A program made the position numbers and the translations under genes. From positions 310,001 to 374,000 of the forward strand of contig NZ_BMZT01000001.1 of NCBI RefSeq assembly GCF_014652935.1: 64,000 nucleotides of DNA. Direction: 5' to 3'. Origin of the DNA: Luteimonas padinae. Lineage in GTDB: Bacteria; Pseudomonadota; Gammaproteobacteria; Xanthomonadales; Xanthomonadaceae. Below are positions 16,943 through 28,573 of this stretch, in pieces (the first letter of the stretch is position 1; the number at the start of each line of letters is the position of its first letter). The notes under the pieces were generated by a model. It had not been told where the DNA came from. It was given only the letters and a program-made list of their open reading frames with translations, and did not search any database.

Positions 16943-18496
16943 ATGCGCGTCCGGGGAATCCATCTCCAGCAAGTCCTGCTTGGTGCGGCCCTCCTCGCCG
17001 CGCTGGCCTGGAATCTTGCAAAAGCCTCGGAAATCAACGACCTGCGCCTGAGCGCCGGCCCGACCGGCACCCGAGCCGAGCTGAAGCTCGATGCCGAGGC
17101 GGAATACAAGTTGATTCCGCTTTCCGGCCCCGACCGCCTCGTGGTCGACTTCCCGGGCAGCCGTCTGGCGCAGCGCGTGGCGCCGCCGGCAGGCACCGGA
17201 GTGGTCAAGGCGGTGCGCACCGGCCAGCCCACGCCGGGCACCACCCGCATCGTGTTCGACCTGGCCATGCCGGTGGTCGCGCTGAAGCCGCGCTTCGAGA
17301 CGGGCACCGATGGCGTCCGCCTGGTGCTGGAATGGCCGGGCGACCACGGCTCCGGCCCGGCCGCCGCCTCGGTGGCCACCGCATCGCCGGCCGCCGCCGA
17401 TCCGATCGCGCGCATCGCCGCGTCCAGCCAGTCCGGTACCGCGGCCCCCACGCCGACTCCGACTCCGGCGCCGACATCCGAGGACACCGCGCGCGCATCC
17501 GCGGACGCCACCTCGCGCCTGATCGCAAGCCTTCCCGCCGCCGGCGCCAGCGCGTCGGCGGCTCCGTCCACGGCATCGCCGCAGCGGCCGCAGCCATCGA
17601 GCGATCCGTCGCCGCGGCCGGCGGTGCCGACCACCGTCGCCACCGGCGTGCCCACGCCGGTGCAGCGCGAACCCGCCGCCCACGCCGCGACGCCACCGCG
17701 TGGCAATGCCGCACAGGCGGCGGCCAGCGGCAACGCCCGCCCGCTGGTGATCGCCATCGATGCCGGCCACGGCGGCCAGGATCCCGGCGCCGTCGGCCCC
17801 ACCGGCAAGCGCGAGAAGGACATCACCCTGGCCATCGCCCGCGAGCTCGCGCGGCAGGTGAACGCCACGCCTGGCCTCAAGGCCCACCTGGTGCGCGATA
17901 CCGATGTCTTCATCCCGCTCAACCGCCGCGCCCAGCTGGCGCGCGCGGCCGGCGCCGACATGTTCATCTCGATCCACGCCGACGCCGCCGAGAACCGCAA
18001 CGCGAAAGGCTCGTCGGTGTACGTGCTCTCGCTCAAGGGCGCGTCCTCGCAGCGCGCGCGCTGGCTGGCCGACAAGGAGAACGCGGCCGACCTGATCGGC
18101 GGCGGCAAGGTGGCGACCTCCGACAGCACGCTGACCAACGTCCTGCTCGACCTGACCCAGAGCGGCCAGATGAAGGCCTCCGAGGACGCGGGCAACCACA
18201 TCCTGGCCGGCCTCAAGCGCATCGGGAACAACCACAAGCCGCATATCGAGCGCGCCAACTTCGCCGTGCTGCGCACCTCCGACATGCCCGCGATGCTGGT
18301 GGAGACCGCTTTCCTGTCCAATCCCGAGGAAGAGCGCCGCCTGATCGACCCGGCTTTCCAGGGCAAGGTGGCGCGCGCGGTGCTGGACGGGGTCAAGACC
18401 TACTTCACCAGCCAGCCGCCGCCGGGCACGCTGTTCGCGACCCAGGCCGCAGCGCGGGGCGGATCGTCCGCCGGAGTCAGCGGCGGCAGCCGCTGA
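16943..18496 (+). CDS. amiC: Periplasmic N-acetylmuramoyl-L-alanine amidase, AMIN plus Amidase_3
   Basis: Cleaves the amide bond between MurNAc and the stem peptide, mainly to split septal peptidoglycan. The 517-residue precursor has a signal peptide ending near AKA-SE (about residue 27), an AMIN domain (about 30-130) for septal targeting, a 130-residue Ala/Pro/Thr-rich linker, and the Amidase_3 domain (about 270-495). Zinc ligands H276 (DAGHGG), E291 and H345 (SIHAD), and catalytic E454 (VETAFL) are all present. There is no C-terminal LysM repeat, unlike E. coli AmiB. The amiC symbol follows the AMIN-amidase architecture; amiB would be equally acceptable. The ATG at 16943 gives a good signal peptide. 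Confidence 0.92.
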   Translation: MRVRGIHLQQVLLGAALLAALAWNLAKASEINDLRLSAGPTGTRAELKLDAEAEYKLIPLSGPDRLVVDFPGSRLAQRVAPPAGTGVVKAVRTGQPTPGTTRIVFDLAMPVVALKPRFETGTDGVRLVLEWPGDHGSGPAAASVATASPAAADPIARIAASSQSGTAAPTPTPTPAPTSEDTARASADATSRLIASLPAAGASASAAPSTASPQRPQPSSDPSPRPAVPTTVATGVPTPVQREPAAHAATPPRGNAAQAAASGNARPLVIAIDAGHGGQDPGAVGPTGKREKDITLAIARELARQVNATPGLKAHLVRDTDVFIPLNRRAQLARAAGADMFISIHADAAENRNAKGSSVYVLSLKGASSQRARWLADKENAADLIGGGKVATSDSTLTNVLLDLTQSGQMKASEDAGNHILAGLKRIGNNHKPHIERANFAVLRTSDMPAMLVETAFLSNPEEERRLIDPAFQGKVARAVLDGVKTYFTSQPPPGTLFATQAAARGGSSAGVSGGSR

Positions 18497-18567
18497 GGGC
18501 AGCCACCTCGCTTATCATCGGGGCTGGCCCACACCGGCCCGGCGCGCATGCCGGGTGACCGTTTTCC

Positions 18568-20513
<1,946 letters not shown>

Positions 20514-20514
<1 letters not shown>

Positions 20515-21476
20515 TGACCCGATCCATCCCGCGCGCGGCATCCGCCGTCGCATGCCTCCTTGTCGCCGCCGGCCTTGTCGCGTGCGGTGCCGGATCGTCC
20601 GGCGGCGCCCCCACCGATGCCGCTGCCCCCGAGCCCCAGGCCACCGCGGCCTTCGCCGCCTCCGAGGCCGAATGGCGGGAGGAGCGCCGCGCGACGCTGC
20701 TGGCCGAGGACGGCTGGACCAGTCTCGTCGGGCTGCACTGGCTGGAGCTGCGCGCGCACTACGTCGGCAGCAGCGCGACCAGCGGCATCCGGCTCGCGCA
20801 GGGTCCGGAGAAGTTCGGCCTGGTGCAGCAGGACGGCGGCCGGGTCTGGTTCACGCCCGAGCGCGGCGTCGCCGCCAGCCTTGACGGCGAGGCGGTGAAG
20901 GGCCGCATCGAGCTGCGCGACGATCGTGACGCCGCGCCCACCGAACTTCTCTTCGACGAAGGCCGCGGACGCATGTCGCTGATCCGCCGCGGCGAACGCC
21001 GCGCACTGCGCGTGAAGCACGCCGACGCGCCGGCGCGCACCGGCTTCGGCACGATCGAGCACTGGCCGGTCGATGCCGGCTGGGTGCTCGAAGGCCGCTT
21101 CACGCCGCACCCGCCGGGCCGCACGCTCGAGATCGCCAACATCGTCGGCGGCGTGGACGCGATGCCCAATCCGGGCACCGTGGCGTTCACCCGCGACGGC
21201 GTGGAGTACCGGCTCGAAGCCCTGGAAGGCGCCGACGGCGGCCTCTTCCTGGTGCTGGCCGACCGCACCAGCGGGCAGGGCAGCTACGGTGCAGGCCGCT
21301 ACCTCGACACCACGGCCCCGGATGCCCAAGGCCGCGTCATGCTGAACTTCAACCGCGTCTACAACCCGCCCTGCGCCTTCACCGACTTCGCCACCTGCCC
21401 GCTGCCGCCGCCGGACAACCGCCTGGACCTGGCGGTGACCGCCGGGGAGCGCGCCTACGTCAAGCCGGCGACCTGA
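20514..21476 (+). CDS. DUF1684 family lipoprotein
   Basis: A 320-residue predicted lipoprotein of unknown function. Signal peptide with lipobox LVAC (C24), an acidic Ala-rich spacer to about residue 45, then a DUF1684 domain recognised from EEWREER-like ASEAEWREERRATLLAEDGW, LVGLHWLELR, and the C-terminal NFNRVYNPPCAFTDFATCPL with its two Cys. DUF1684 proteins are common in Xanthomonads and no biochemical role is established. The start overlaps the mutL stop by one base, so it is translated with mutL; the next gene begins 55 bp downstream. Confidence 0.87.
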
Positions 21477-21531
21477 TCCCGCCTGGCGGGTCGCCCCGCG
21501 GCCCGCCGACCACCGAACCGAAAGGAAGCAC

Positions 21532-22542
21532 ATGACCACGTTCCACAAGCGCACCCCGTCCCCCGTCCTCGCGGCGGCGCTGACCGCCTCGATCGCCGTC
21601 GGCACCGCCACCGCCGCGCTGGCCGCGCCGCAGGCCGTATCGCCCGCCGCTCCGCCCGCCACCGCCGAAGCCGCCGCCAAGGCGCCGCCGGTGCCGCTGC
21701 TGTGGAAGGTGTCGGACGACGACAACTCGCTGTACCTGCTCGGCTCATTCCACCTGCTGCTGCCCGGCGACTACCCGCTGTCGCGCGACGTCGACATGGC
21801 GTTCGCCGACGCCGAGAAGCTGGTGTTCGAGATGGCGCCCGACGAGCTGGCCTCGCCGCAGCTGGCGATCCAGATGGCGCAGGCGGCGATGCGCGCCGAC
21901 GGCAGCACGCTCGACCAGCAGCTCGGCCCGGAGCTGGCGGCCAAGCTGGCGAGCTGGGGCCAGGCCAGTGCCGCGCAGCTCGCCGCCACCGGGATGACGG
22001 TCGAGGTGCTGCAGCGCTTCGAGCCCTGGTTCGTCGGCATGATGGTGACCATCACCCAGATGATGGGCCTCGGCTTCGACCCGGCGCTCGGCCTCGACGC
22101 GCACATGGGCGGGCTCGCCCACCAGGCGCAGAAGCCGGCGACCGGCCTCGAGACCGGCGCGCAGCAGATCGCCTTCCTCGACGGCATGGACGCCGGCGAG
22201 CAGCTGCAGATGCTGGAGCAGGCGCTGGACCAGGCCGAGGCGGGCGCCGATCAGACGCTGGCGCTGCACGCCGCGTGGCGCGCCGGCGACGTCGAGGCCA
22301 TCCTCGCCGGCACGGTGGCCGAGCTGCGCCGCGACTTCCCCGAGCTCTATCGCGCGATCAACGTCGAGCGCAACAACGCCTGGCTGCCGAAACTCGAGGC
22401 GCGCCTGCGCGAGGACGGCGACGACGACACCCTGGTCGTGGTCGGCGCCATGCACCTGCTGGGCGAGGACGGCGTGGTCGAGAAGCTGCGTGCGAAGGGC
22501 TACGCGGTCGAGCGCGTGTGCTCGGCCTGCGCGGCGCCCTGA
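21532..22542 (+). CDS. TraB/GumN family exported protein
   Basis: A 336-residue periplasmic protein: signal peptide ending near ALAA (about residue 32), then the TraB/GumN fold (PVPLLWKVSDDDNSLYLLGSFH, with the GxxH motif at the start and VVVGAMHLLGEDGVVEKL, the second GxxH, near the C-terminus). TraB/GumN proteins are related to Tiki proteases; whether this one is catalytic is unknown. No gum cluster is present. It ends in CSACAAP, and its last 43 bp overlap the convergent rnfB-like gene. AAAGGA lies 7 bp before the ATG. Confidence 0.88.
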   Translation: MTTFHKRTPSPVLAAALTASIAVGTATAALAAPQAVSPAAPPATAEAAAKAPPVPLLWKVSDDDNSLYLLGSFHLLLPGDYPLSRDVDMAFADAEKLVFEMAPDELASPQLAIQMAQAAMRADGSTLDQQLGPELAAKLASWGQASAAQLAATGMTVEVLQRFEPWFVGMMVTITQMMGLGFDPALGLDAHMGGLAHQAQKPATGLETGAQQIAFLDGMDAGEQLQMLEQALDQAEAGADQTLALHAAWRAGDVEAILAGTVAELRRDFPELYRAINVERNNAWLPKLEARLREDGDDDTLVVVGAMHLLGEDGVVEKLRAKGYAVERVCSACAAP

Positions 22543-22964
22543 GGCACCACCTGCAGCATCACGATGCAGTCCACCGGGCAGGCCGGCACGCACAGCCGGC
22601 AGCCGGTGCACAGCGGTTCCAGCACCACGTGCATGCGCTTGTTGCCCCCGACGATGGCGTCGACCGGGCAGGCCTGGATGCACTTGGTGCAGCCGATGCA
22701 GTCGGCCTCCACCACCAGCGCGACCTCGGGCGGGCGATGCTCGCCCAGGGCGCGGTCGTAGGGCAGGGGCGGGACGCCGAGCAGGCTCGCGAGTGCGCGC
22801 GCGCCGGCGTCGCCTGCGGGCGGGCAGCGGTCCACGCCCGCACCGCCGGCGGCCATGGCCTCGGCATACGGCCGGCAGCCGGCGTAACCGCACTGGCCGC
22901 ACTGGGTCTGCGGCAGCAGGCGGTCGAGGCGTTCGACCAGGGCGTCGGCGTCGCGCGCGCCCAT
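22500..22964 (-). CDS. rnfB: Soluble RnfB-like iron-sulfur protein
   Basis: A 154-residue protein resembling the cytoplasmic part of RnfB: an N-terminal 4Fe-4S domain (QTQCGQCGYAGCRPYAEAM, then a fourth Cys in RCPP) and two ferredoxin clusters (CIGCTKCIQACPVDAI and CTGCRLCVPACPVDCI). RnfB of the ion-pumping Rnf complex has a membrane anchor in front of this; here the protein starts almost directly at the first cluster (MGARDADALVERLDRLLPQ) and no other rnf gene is nearby. It begins 8 bp after the metG stop, so is translated with it. Role unknown; soluble electron carriage is inference. Its 3' end overlaps the convergent TraB/GumN gene by 43 bp. Confidence 0.85.
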   Translation of the reverse strand: MGARDADALVERLDRLLPQTQCGQCGYAGCRPYAEAMAAGGAGVDRCPPAGDAGARALASLLGVPPLPYDRALGEHRPPEVALVVEADCIGCTKCIQACPVDAIVGGNKRMHVVLEPLCTGCRLCVPACPVDCIVMLQVVPQGAAQAEHTRSTA

Positions 22965-22971
22965 CGCGGGC

Positions 22972-25098
22972 TCAGCGCACCGGCATCCCGGGCGCCGCAC
23001 CGTCGTCGGCGCCGAGCAGTGCCAGCGCGCCGCCGTCGAAGCCCGCGGAGAGGATCATTCCTTCGCTCAGGCCGAAGCGCATCTTGCGCGGCGCAAGGTT
23101 GGCGATGAACACGACGTTGCGCCCGACCAGGGCGGCCGGTTCGCCGTAACTCGCACGGATGCCGGAGAAGATCTGGCGGGTGCCGAGCTCGCCGGCGTCG
23201 AGTTCGAAGCGCAGCAGCTTGTCGGAGCCCTCCACGAAGTCGCAGGCGAGGACCTTCCCGATGCGCAGGTCGAGCTTCGCGAAGTCGTCGATGGCGATGG
23301 TGGCGGTCGCCGCGGCGGTGTCGGTGACCGGGCCGGCAGGAGTGCCCGCGGCCGCGGGCGTGCCGGACGCAGGCTTGCCGCCGGCTGCGCCCGCCTTCGC
23401 TGCCTTCTTCGCCGCGCCCGCGCTGTCGGTTCCCGTCGCCGCGGGCTTCAGGTCTTCCCGGCTGGCTTCGATCATGGCGGTCACGTTCTTCGGGTCGATG
23501 CGGGTGAAAAGCGGCTGGTAGGCGGCGATGCGGTGGCCGAGCAGCGGCGCCTCGAGGTCCTCCCAGCGCGCCATCGGCGCGGCGAGGAAGGCCTCCACTT
23601 CGGCGGCCATCGCCGGCAGCACCGGGCGTAGCGCGCCGGCAAGCACACGGAACAGGTTCAGGCCCTGGGTGCACACCGCCTGCAGCTCGGCGTCGGCGCC
23701 GTCCTGCTTCGCGATCACCCAGGGCTTGCGCTCGTCGATGTAGCGGTTGGCCTCGTCGGCCAGCGCCATGACCTGGCGCAGCACGCTGGCGGGCTCGTTG
23801 TCTTCGTAGGCCTCGCGGATCGGGGCCAGCGCGGCGGTGAAGCGCGCGTACGTCTCCGGCTCCGGCAGCGCCGGCGCCAGCATGCCGTCGAAGCGCTTGC
23901 CGATGAAGCCGGCGCAGCGGCTGGCGAGGTTGACGAACTTGCCGACGATGTCGGAGTTCACCCGTGCCACGAAGTCGGACAGATTGAGGTCGATGTCCTC
24001 GACGCCGCCGCCCGACTTGGCGGCGAAGTAGTAGCGCAGCGCCTCGGCCGGAAGCCCGGCATCAAGGTACGTACGGGCCATCACGAAGGTGCCGCGCGAC
24101 TTCGACATCTTGGCGCCGTCGACCGTCAGGTAGCCGTTGACGTGCAGGCGCGTGGGCGCGCGATGGCCGCTGCCGTGCAGCACCGCCGGCCAGAACAGGC
24201 CGTGGAAGTTGACGATGTCCTTGCCGATGAAATGGTGCAGCTCGGCCTCGCTGCCCGGCGCGGTGAACGCGGCGTAGTCCAGGCCCTCGCGCTCGCACAG
24301 CGCCTGGAAGCTGGCCAGGTAGCCGATCGGCGCGTCGATCCAGACATAGAGGTACTTGCCGGGATGGCCGGGGATCTCGAAGCCGAAGTAGGGCGCGTCG
24401 CGGGAGATGTCCCAGGCGCGCAGCCCGCCTTCACCGTCGACCCACTCCATGAGCTTGGCCTTGACGCCCGGCACGGCGACGTCGCCGGCCAGCCACTCGC
24501 GCAGGAAGGCTTCGAAGTGGCTGAGTTCGAAGAAGAAGTGCTCGCTCTCGCGCAGCTCCGGCGTGGCGCCGCTGACCACCGAGCGCGGCTCGATCAGCTC
24601 GGTGGGCGAATAGGTGGCGCCGCAATGCTCGCAGTTGTCGCCGTACTGCTCGGGTGTGCCGCACTTCGGGCAGATGCCCTTGACGTAGCGGTCGGGCAGG
24701 AACATGCCCTTGACCGGGTCGTAGAGCTGGGCGACCGAGCGCCGGGTGACGTGGCCGGCCGCGTCAAGGCGGCGGTAGATGTCCTCGGTCAGCGCGCGGT
24801 TGCGCTCGGAGTTGGTGGAGTCGTAGTTGTCGAAGGCCACGCCGAAGTCGGCGAAGTCGCGTTCGTGCCCGGCCTGGATGCCGGCGACGAAGGCCTCGGG
24901 GGTGGTCCCGGCCTTTTCGGCCGCGAGCATGATCGGCGTGCCGTGGGTGTCGTCGGCGCAGACGTAGTGCACGGTGCCGCCGGCCATGCGCCGCGCGCGC
25001 ACCCAGATGTCGGCCTGGACGTAGCCGACCAGGTGGCCGATGTGCAGGGGACCGTTGGCGTAGGGCAGGGCGTTGGTGACGAGCGCGGGGCGGGGCAT
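22972..25098 (-). CDS. metG: Methionyl-tRNA synthetase with C-terminal tRNA-binding domain
   Basis: Charges tRNA-Met. The 708-residue protein has the HIGH motif at residues 19-22 (PLHIGH), a zinc-knuckle insert with CPKC and CEHC pairs (around residues 143-160), KMSKS at 330-334, an anticodon-binding helical domain (about 390-540), an Ala/Gly/Pro/Thr-rich linker, and a C-terminal OB-fold tRNA-binding domain (about 600-705; FAKLDLRIGKVLACDFVEGS, ANLAPRKMRFGLSEGM) that drives dimerisation. This is the long E. coli-type MetRS. The ATG at 25098 is standard. An rnfB-like gene follows 8 bp after its stop. Confidence 0.97.
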   Translation of the reverse strand: MPRPALVTNALPYANGPLHIGHLVGYVQADIWVRARRMAGGTVHYVCADDTHGTPIMLAAEKAGTTPEAFVAGIQAGHERDFADFGVAFDNYDSTNSERNRALTEDIYRRLDAAGHVTRRSVAQLYDPVKGMFLPDRYVKGICPKCGTPEQYGDNCEHCGATYSPTELIEPRSVVSGATPELRESEHFFFELSHFEAFLREWLAGDVAVPGVKAKLMEWVDGEGGLRAWDISRDAPYFGFEIPGHPGKYLYVWIDAPIGYLASFQALCEREGLDYAAFTAPGSEAELHHFIGKDIVNFHGLFWPAVLHGSGHRAPTRLHVNGYLTVDGAKMSKSRGTFVMARTYLDAGLPAEALRYYFAAKSGGGVEDIDLNLSDFVARVNSDIVGKFVNLASRCAGFIGKRFDGMLAPALPEPETYARFTAALAPIREAYEDNEPASVLRQVMALADEANRYIDERKPWVIAKQDGADAELQAVCTQGLNLFRVLAGALRPVLPAMAAEVEAFLAAPMARWEDLEAPLLGHRIAAYQPLFTRIDPKNVTAMIEASREDLKPAATGTDSAGAAKKAAKAGAAGGKPASGTPAAAGTPAGPVTDTAAATATIAIDDFAKLDLRIGKVLACDFVEGSDKLLRFELDAGELGTRQIFSGIRASYGEPAALVGRNVVFIANLAPRKMRFGLSEGMILSAGFDGGALALLGADDGAAPGMPVR

Positions 25099-25230
25099 GG
25101 CGGGACTGCGTGCGGAAAGACGCCGATTATCGCATGCCGGCCGAAGCCGGCCGGGGCGTTCCCGGCGCGCCGAAACGACCGGGCCCGGCGTTGGCCGGGC
25201 CCGTGTCGGGATGCGGCAGCGACCCGGAGG

Positions 25231-25659
25231 TCAGATGCGCTCCCACAGCTGCGACTTGCAGATGAAGGCCACGCAGCCGGAGACCTTGAGCTTCGCCCCG
25301 TTCTCCACCAGCTCCATCTTCGACTTGTAGACCTTGCCCTCGTCGGGCTTGAGGATGGTGCCGCCGGACCAGGACGCGCCGTCGGCCTTCATGCCGCGGA
25401 TGATCTCCATGCCGGTGATCGGCTTGTCCTTGCGGTCGTCCTTGCACTTGTCGCAGGTGGGGTTGGGCCGGCTGGGGGCGAGCAGCTCGACGATGCGGCC
25501 GCTGAAGGTGCCGTTGGAGGCCCGGGTGATCTCGACGATCGACTTGGCCTGGCCGGTCTCGTCGTCGATGGTCTTCCAGCGCCCCGTGGGCGAGGACTGG
25601 GCGACGGCGAGGGTGGGCAGTGCGAGCAGCAGGGGCAGGGCGAAACGGATGATGCGCAT
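25231..25659 (-). CDS. DUF2147 family exported protein
   Basis: A 142-residue secreted protein: signal peptide (MRIIRFALPLLLALPTLAVA, cleaved near residue 20) and a DUF2147 domain, recognised from SPTGRWKTIDDETGQAKSIVEI, GRIVELL, PITGMEIIRGM and the GGTILKPDEGKVYKSKMEL block. Cys pairs CDKC and SGCVAFICK may form disulfides. The function of DUF2147 proteins is not established; they form a small lipocalin-like beta barrel. The ATG at 25659 is chosen because it begins the signal peptide. It lies alone between metG and the TonB receptor. Confidence 0.87.
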   Translation of the reverse strand: MRIIRFALPLLLALPTLAVAQSSPTGRWKTIDDETGQAKSIVEITRASNGTFSGRIVELLAPSRPNPTCDKCKDDRKDKPITGMEIIRGMKADGASWSGGTILKPDEGKVYKSKMELVENGAKLKVSGCVAFICKSQLWERI

Positions 25660-25739
25660 GGTGAGGGATCCGGAAACGGCCGACGGGCCACGACGGTGCC
25701 TGTTATACCGCAAGCCGGGCCGCCGGCAAGCGGCCAACG

Positions 25740-25767
25740 AAAAGGCCCCCGCATCGCTGCGGGGGCC
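25740..25767 (-). terminator. Rho-independent terminator after TonB-dependent receptor gene
   Basis: Read on the minus strand, a perfect 10-bp stem GGCCCCCGCA / TGCGGGGGCC with a 4-base loop is followed directly by TTTT, 26 bp after the receptor stop codon. Confidence 0.87.
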
Positions 25768-25792
25768 GGTGTCGCCGCAAGGCGCGGAGTGC

Positions 25793-28504
25793 TTACTTCC
25801 CGCCGAACTTCAGCTTGGCTTCCAGATAGATCGAGCGACCCAGGATGTCGTAGTAGTAATTGTTCCAGGGCGTGCCGGAGGTGCCCGGGAAATTGACCGC
25901 CTGGTCGTCGGGCATCTTGTTCAGCAGGTTGTTCACCATCACCGAGAGCGTCAGGTCCTCGGTGGCCCGGTAGTTCAGGCTCGCGTTGTAGGTGGTGTAC
26001 GAGCCCCACTTGCCGGCGCGCTGGCCAGACGAATGCTCGTAGTCGTAGCTGCCGCCCGCATAGGCCAGGTAGTTCGGCGTCGAGCCGATGCGGTTGGCGT
26101 ACAGCGTCGTCGTCCAGTCGCCGGTCGCCCAGGCCATCGATGCGTCGAGGCGCGTCTTGGCGTAGGAGTCGTAGATCCACATTGAGTAGGGATCGCGGAG
26201 CAGGTCGACGGCCGGGCTCTCCGGATCGGTCTGCAGGCGGTGGCGGATCTTGTTGGTGTAGTTGCCCGCGAACGCGAGGCTGCCGAACCTGCCGATGTCC
26301 AGCATGTAGTTCAGCTCGGCCGTGACGAGCTCCAGGCTCTGCTTGGCGATGTTGACCTTCGGCGTGAACAGCGAGACCAGGTCGCCTGACGGGCCGCGGG
26401 TCACCCAGTCGGCGATGTTGGCGCAGGAGGTGATCGGCGTGCCGGCTGCGCCCGTGCGGCAGTAGTACTCGCCGAGCAGGAGCTGGTCGCCGCTGATGGC
26501 GGATACTTCGTTCTCGATCTGCCAGCTGTAGTAGTCCATCGAGATCGAGAAGTTGTGTGTCGGTGCCCAGACCACGCCCGCGTTCCACACGTCGGCCTCG
26601 ATGGGTTCGAGGTCCTCGTTGCCGGCCTGCTGGCCGAAGTACTGCACCGAGTCGTAGGTGCAACCCTCGGTGTCGTCGGGCGTGAACCCTTCGAGGGAGC
26701 AACGGTAGTAGTCGGTGTCGAAGCTGTAGAAGCCACTCACGCCCTGGAAGGTATCAGCCAGCGACGGTGCGCGGAACGCGGTGCCGATCTTGCCGCGCAG
26801 CAGCAGGCTTTCGACCGGGCGGTACTCGATGCCAACGCTCCACGTCGGCTTGTCGATCGTTTCGCCGGCGATGTCGAACGCGTCGTAACGGGCCGACGCG
26901 GTCACGGTGAGCGGATCGAACACCGGCATGCGCAGCTCGGTCGTCACCGCGTAGCGGCTGCGGCGGCCGTTGCCGCTCACCGAGGTCTGGCCCCAGATGT
27001 CGGACAGCAGCGTGTCGGGGTCGGCGACCATGCGCGAGTCGGGCGTGTAGTCCCAGCCCTCGTTGCCGACTTCGGCGACCACCGCGAAGCCCGCGTCACC
27101 GCCCGGAAGCGAGAACAGCGAGGTGTTGGTGAGCTGGAAGTGGGCCAGGTTGTCCCAGGTGCGCGACTTGTTGTCGACGAAGCCGGTGAACGACTTGAAG
27201 TCCTCGGGGCTGATCGGGCTGTAGAACGCCGCGTAGTCGGGCGTGAAGACCGGATAGAGCCCGAAGAACGGATCCACGCCCTGCTGCGGGCCGAGCACCT
27301 TGTCGAGGAAGTAGTTGTCGATCGGGCCGCGGAAACGGACCCAGTTGTTCTCGGTCAGGCGGTACTCCGCGCGCGAGACGTAGGCGTCGTAATCCCAGCT
27401 GCCAAAGCCGCCACGGGCGCCGAGTGTGACCGTGTACGCCTTGTTCGTGTCGGTGTTCATGATGTCGCGGTAACCGCCGCCGCCGATGTCCTCGGGGCCG
27501 AAGGCGCGCTGCAGGTTCACCAGGGTGTCGGGCAGTCGGGGGTCGTAGAACGCGCCGAAGCTGGTACCGGTGCCCCACCAGGTGTAGTTGGAGCCGGTGG
27601 CGTACTCGACGTCCTCGTACAGGCCCATGACCTCGGCATAGAGCTGGGTGGTGTCGCTCACGTCGAACGTGCTGTACGAATAGATCTGCCCGGCGTCCTT
27701 GCCGTTGCGGATCGTGCGGTAGCCGGGAGAGATGTACGAACCGCAGTACGAACCGAGGCCCGGGCGCGTCCACATCTCGGTGGTGCCGCCGAAGTTGCCC
27801 GCCGCGTTCTCGCAGTTGTTCGGGTCCATGAAGTAGTAGCCGCCGGTGAAGGCGTCGAGCACCACGAAGTCGCGGCTGGCCGGCGAGAAGTTGTAGCCCT
27901 CGGCGTTGTAACTGTCGGACAGGTCGCGCTGGTAGCCCCAGACCGGGTCTCGCGTGTCGAGCTGGATGCCCAGCAGGGAGTTGAAGCGGCCGTCAGCGCT
28001 GCCGAAGCTGTTGGCGAAGGTCAGGCGCACGCTGTCGCCGCCGCCTTCGCTGAAGAAACCGCCGCGGACCGAAAGCTCGGCCTGGTCCACCGACTTCTTC
28101 AGGATCACGTTGACCACGCCGGCGATGGCGTCGGAGCCGTACAGCGACGACTGGCCGCCGGGCAGCACTTCGATGCGCTCGATCAGCGCCACCGGAATGC
28201 CGCTGATGTTGTTGAACACGTCCGCGCCGTTGTAGAGCGCCGGGTAGTTCGCCATCGGGCGGCCGTTGATCAGGTATTTGGTGTAGCCGGGGTCCAGGCC
28301 GAACATGCTGGCGGCCTCGGCGCCCTGGGTGAACGAGGCGCTGGTCTGGCCGCCCTGCACGCCGCCGGTGGAGAAGCTGGACTGCTGGAGGACGTCGGCG
28401 ACGCTCTGGAAGCCGCGCATCTGGATGTCCTCGGCCGAGATCACCATGACCGGGGTCGCGGTCTCGATCTGCGTCTGGGGGATCAGCGAACCGGTGACCA
28501 TCAC
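25793..28504 (-). CDS. TonB-dependent receptor, 5'-truncated (no signal peptide)
   Basis: About 900 residues of a TonB-dependent outer-membrane receptor: plug domain from residue 1 (VMVTGSLIPQTQIETATPV, LINGRPM, IERIEVLPGGQSSLYGSDA, IAGVVNVILKK) and a long Tyr/Asn-rich beta-barrel ending YLEAKLKFGGK. Family members normally have a signal peptide and usually a TonB box before the VTG motif; here only ten further in-frame codons exist (LDRV preceded by a short stretch) before a TGA stop at about 28551, with no ATG among them. The next gene, apbC, starts 70 bp away on the other strand. The receptor therefore lacks its export signal and probably its promoter, so it may be a pseudogene. The ligand cannot be told. 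No frameshifts appear in the remaining 2.7 kb, suggesting recent loss. Confidence 0.85.
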   Translation of the reverse strand: MMVTGSLIPQTQIETATPVMVISAEDIQMRGFQSVADVLQQSSFSTGGVQGGQTSASFTQGAEAASMFGLDPGYTKYLINGRPMANYPALYNGADVFNNISGIPVALIERIEVLPGGQSSLYGSDAIAGVVNVILKKSVDQAELSVRGGFFSEGGGDSVRLTFANSFGSADGRFNSLLGIQLDTRDPVWGYQRDLSDSYNAEGYNFSPASRDFVVLDAFTGGYYFMDPNNCENAAGNFGGTTEMWTRPGLGSYCGSYISPGYRTIRNGKDAGQIYSYSTFDVSDTTQLYAEVMGLYEDVEYATGSNYTWWGTGTSFGAFYDPRLPDTLVNLQRAFGPEDIGGGGYRDIMNTDTNKAYTVTLGARGGFGSWDYDAYVSRAEYRLTENNWVRFRGPIDNYFLDKVLGPQQGVDPFFGLYPVFTPDYAAFYSPISPEDFKSFTGFVDNKSRTWDNLAHFQLTNTSLFSLPGGDAGFAVVAEVGNEGWDYTPDSRMVADPDTLLSDIWGQTSVSGNGRRSRYAVTTELRMPVFDPLTVTASARYDAFDIAGETIDKPTWSVGIEYRPVESLLLRGKIGTAFRAPSLADTFQGVSGFYSFDTDYYRCSLEGFTPDDTEGCTYDSVQYFGQQAGNEDLEPIEADVWNAGVVWAPTHNFSISMDYYSWQIENEVSAISGDQLLLGEYYCRTGAAGTPITSCANIADWVTRGPSGDLVSLFTPKVNIAKQSLELVTAELNYMLDIGRFGSLAFAGNYTNKIRHRLQTDPESPAVDLLRDPYSMWIYDSYAKTRLDASMAWATGDWTTTLYANRIGSTPNYLAYAGGSYDYEHSSGQRAGKWGSYTTYNASLNYRATEDLTLSVMVNNLLNKMPDDQAVNFPGTSGTPWNNYYYDILGRSIYLEAKLKFGGK

Positions 28505-28573
28505 GCGGTCGAGGGTGGTCCCGCGGCGGACGTTGGCGCAAGCTATGCGGCATCAAGTTCCCAAGGAGACGTC

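Noticed and set aside
16875-16945. Sigma-54-like promoter before amiC (GG-N10-GC around GGTTGCAA), with a similar TTGCAA...ATGGTGC string before csp
   Set aside because: The -24 element does not match TGGCAC in either case, and the spacing is wrong by one base before csp. The resemblance between the two sites is probably chance.
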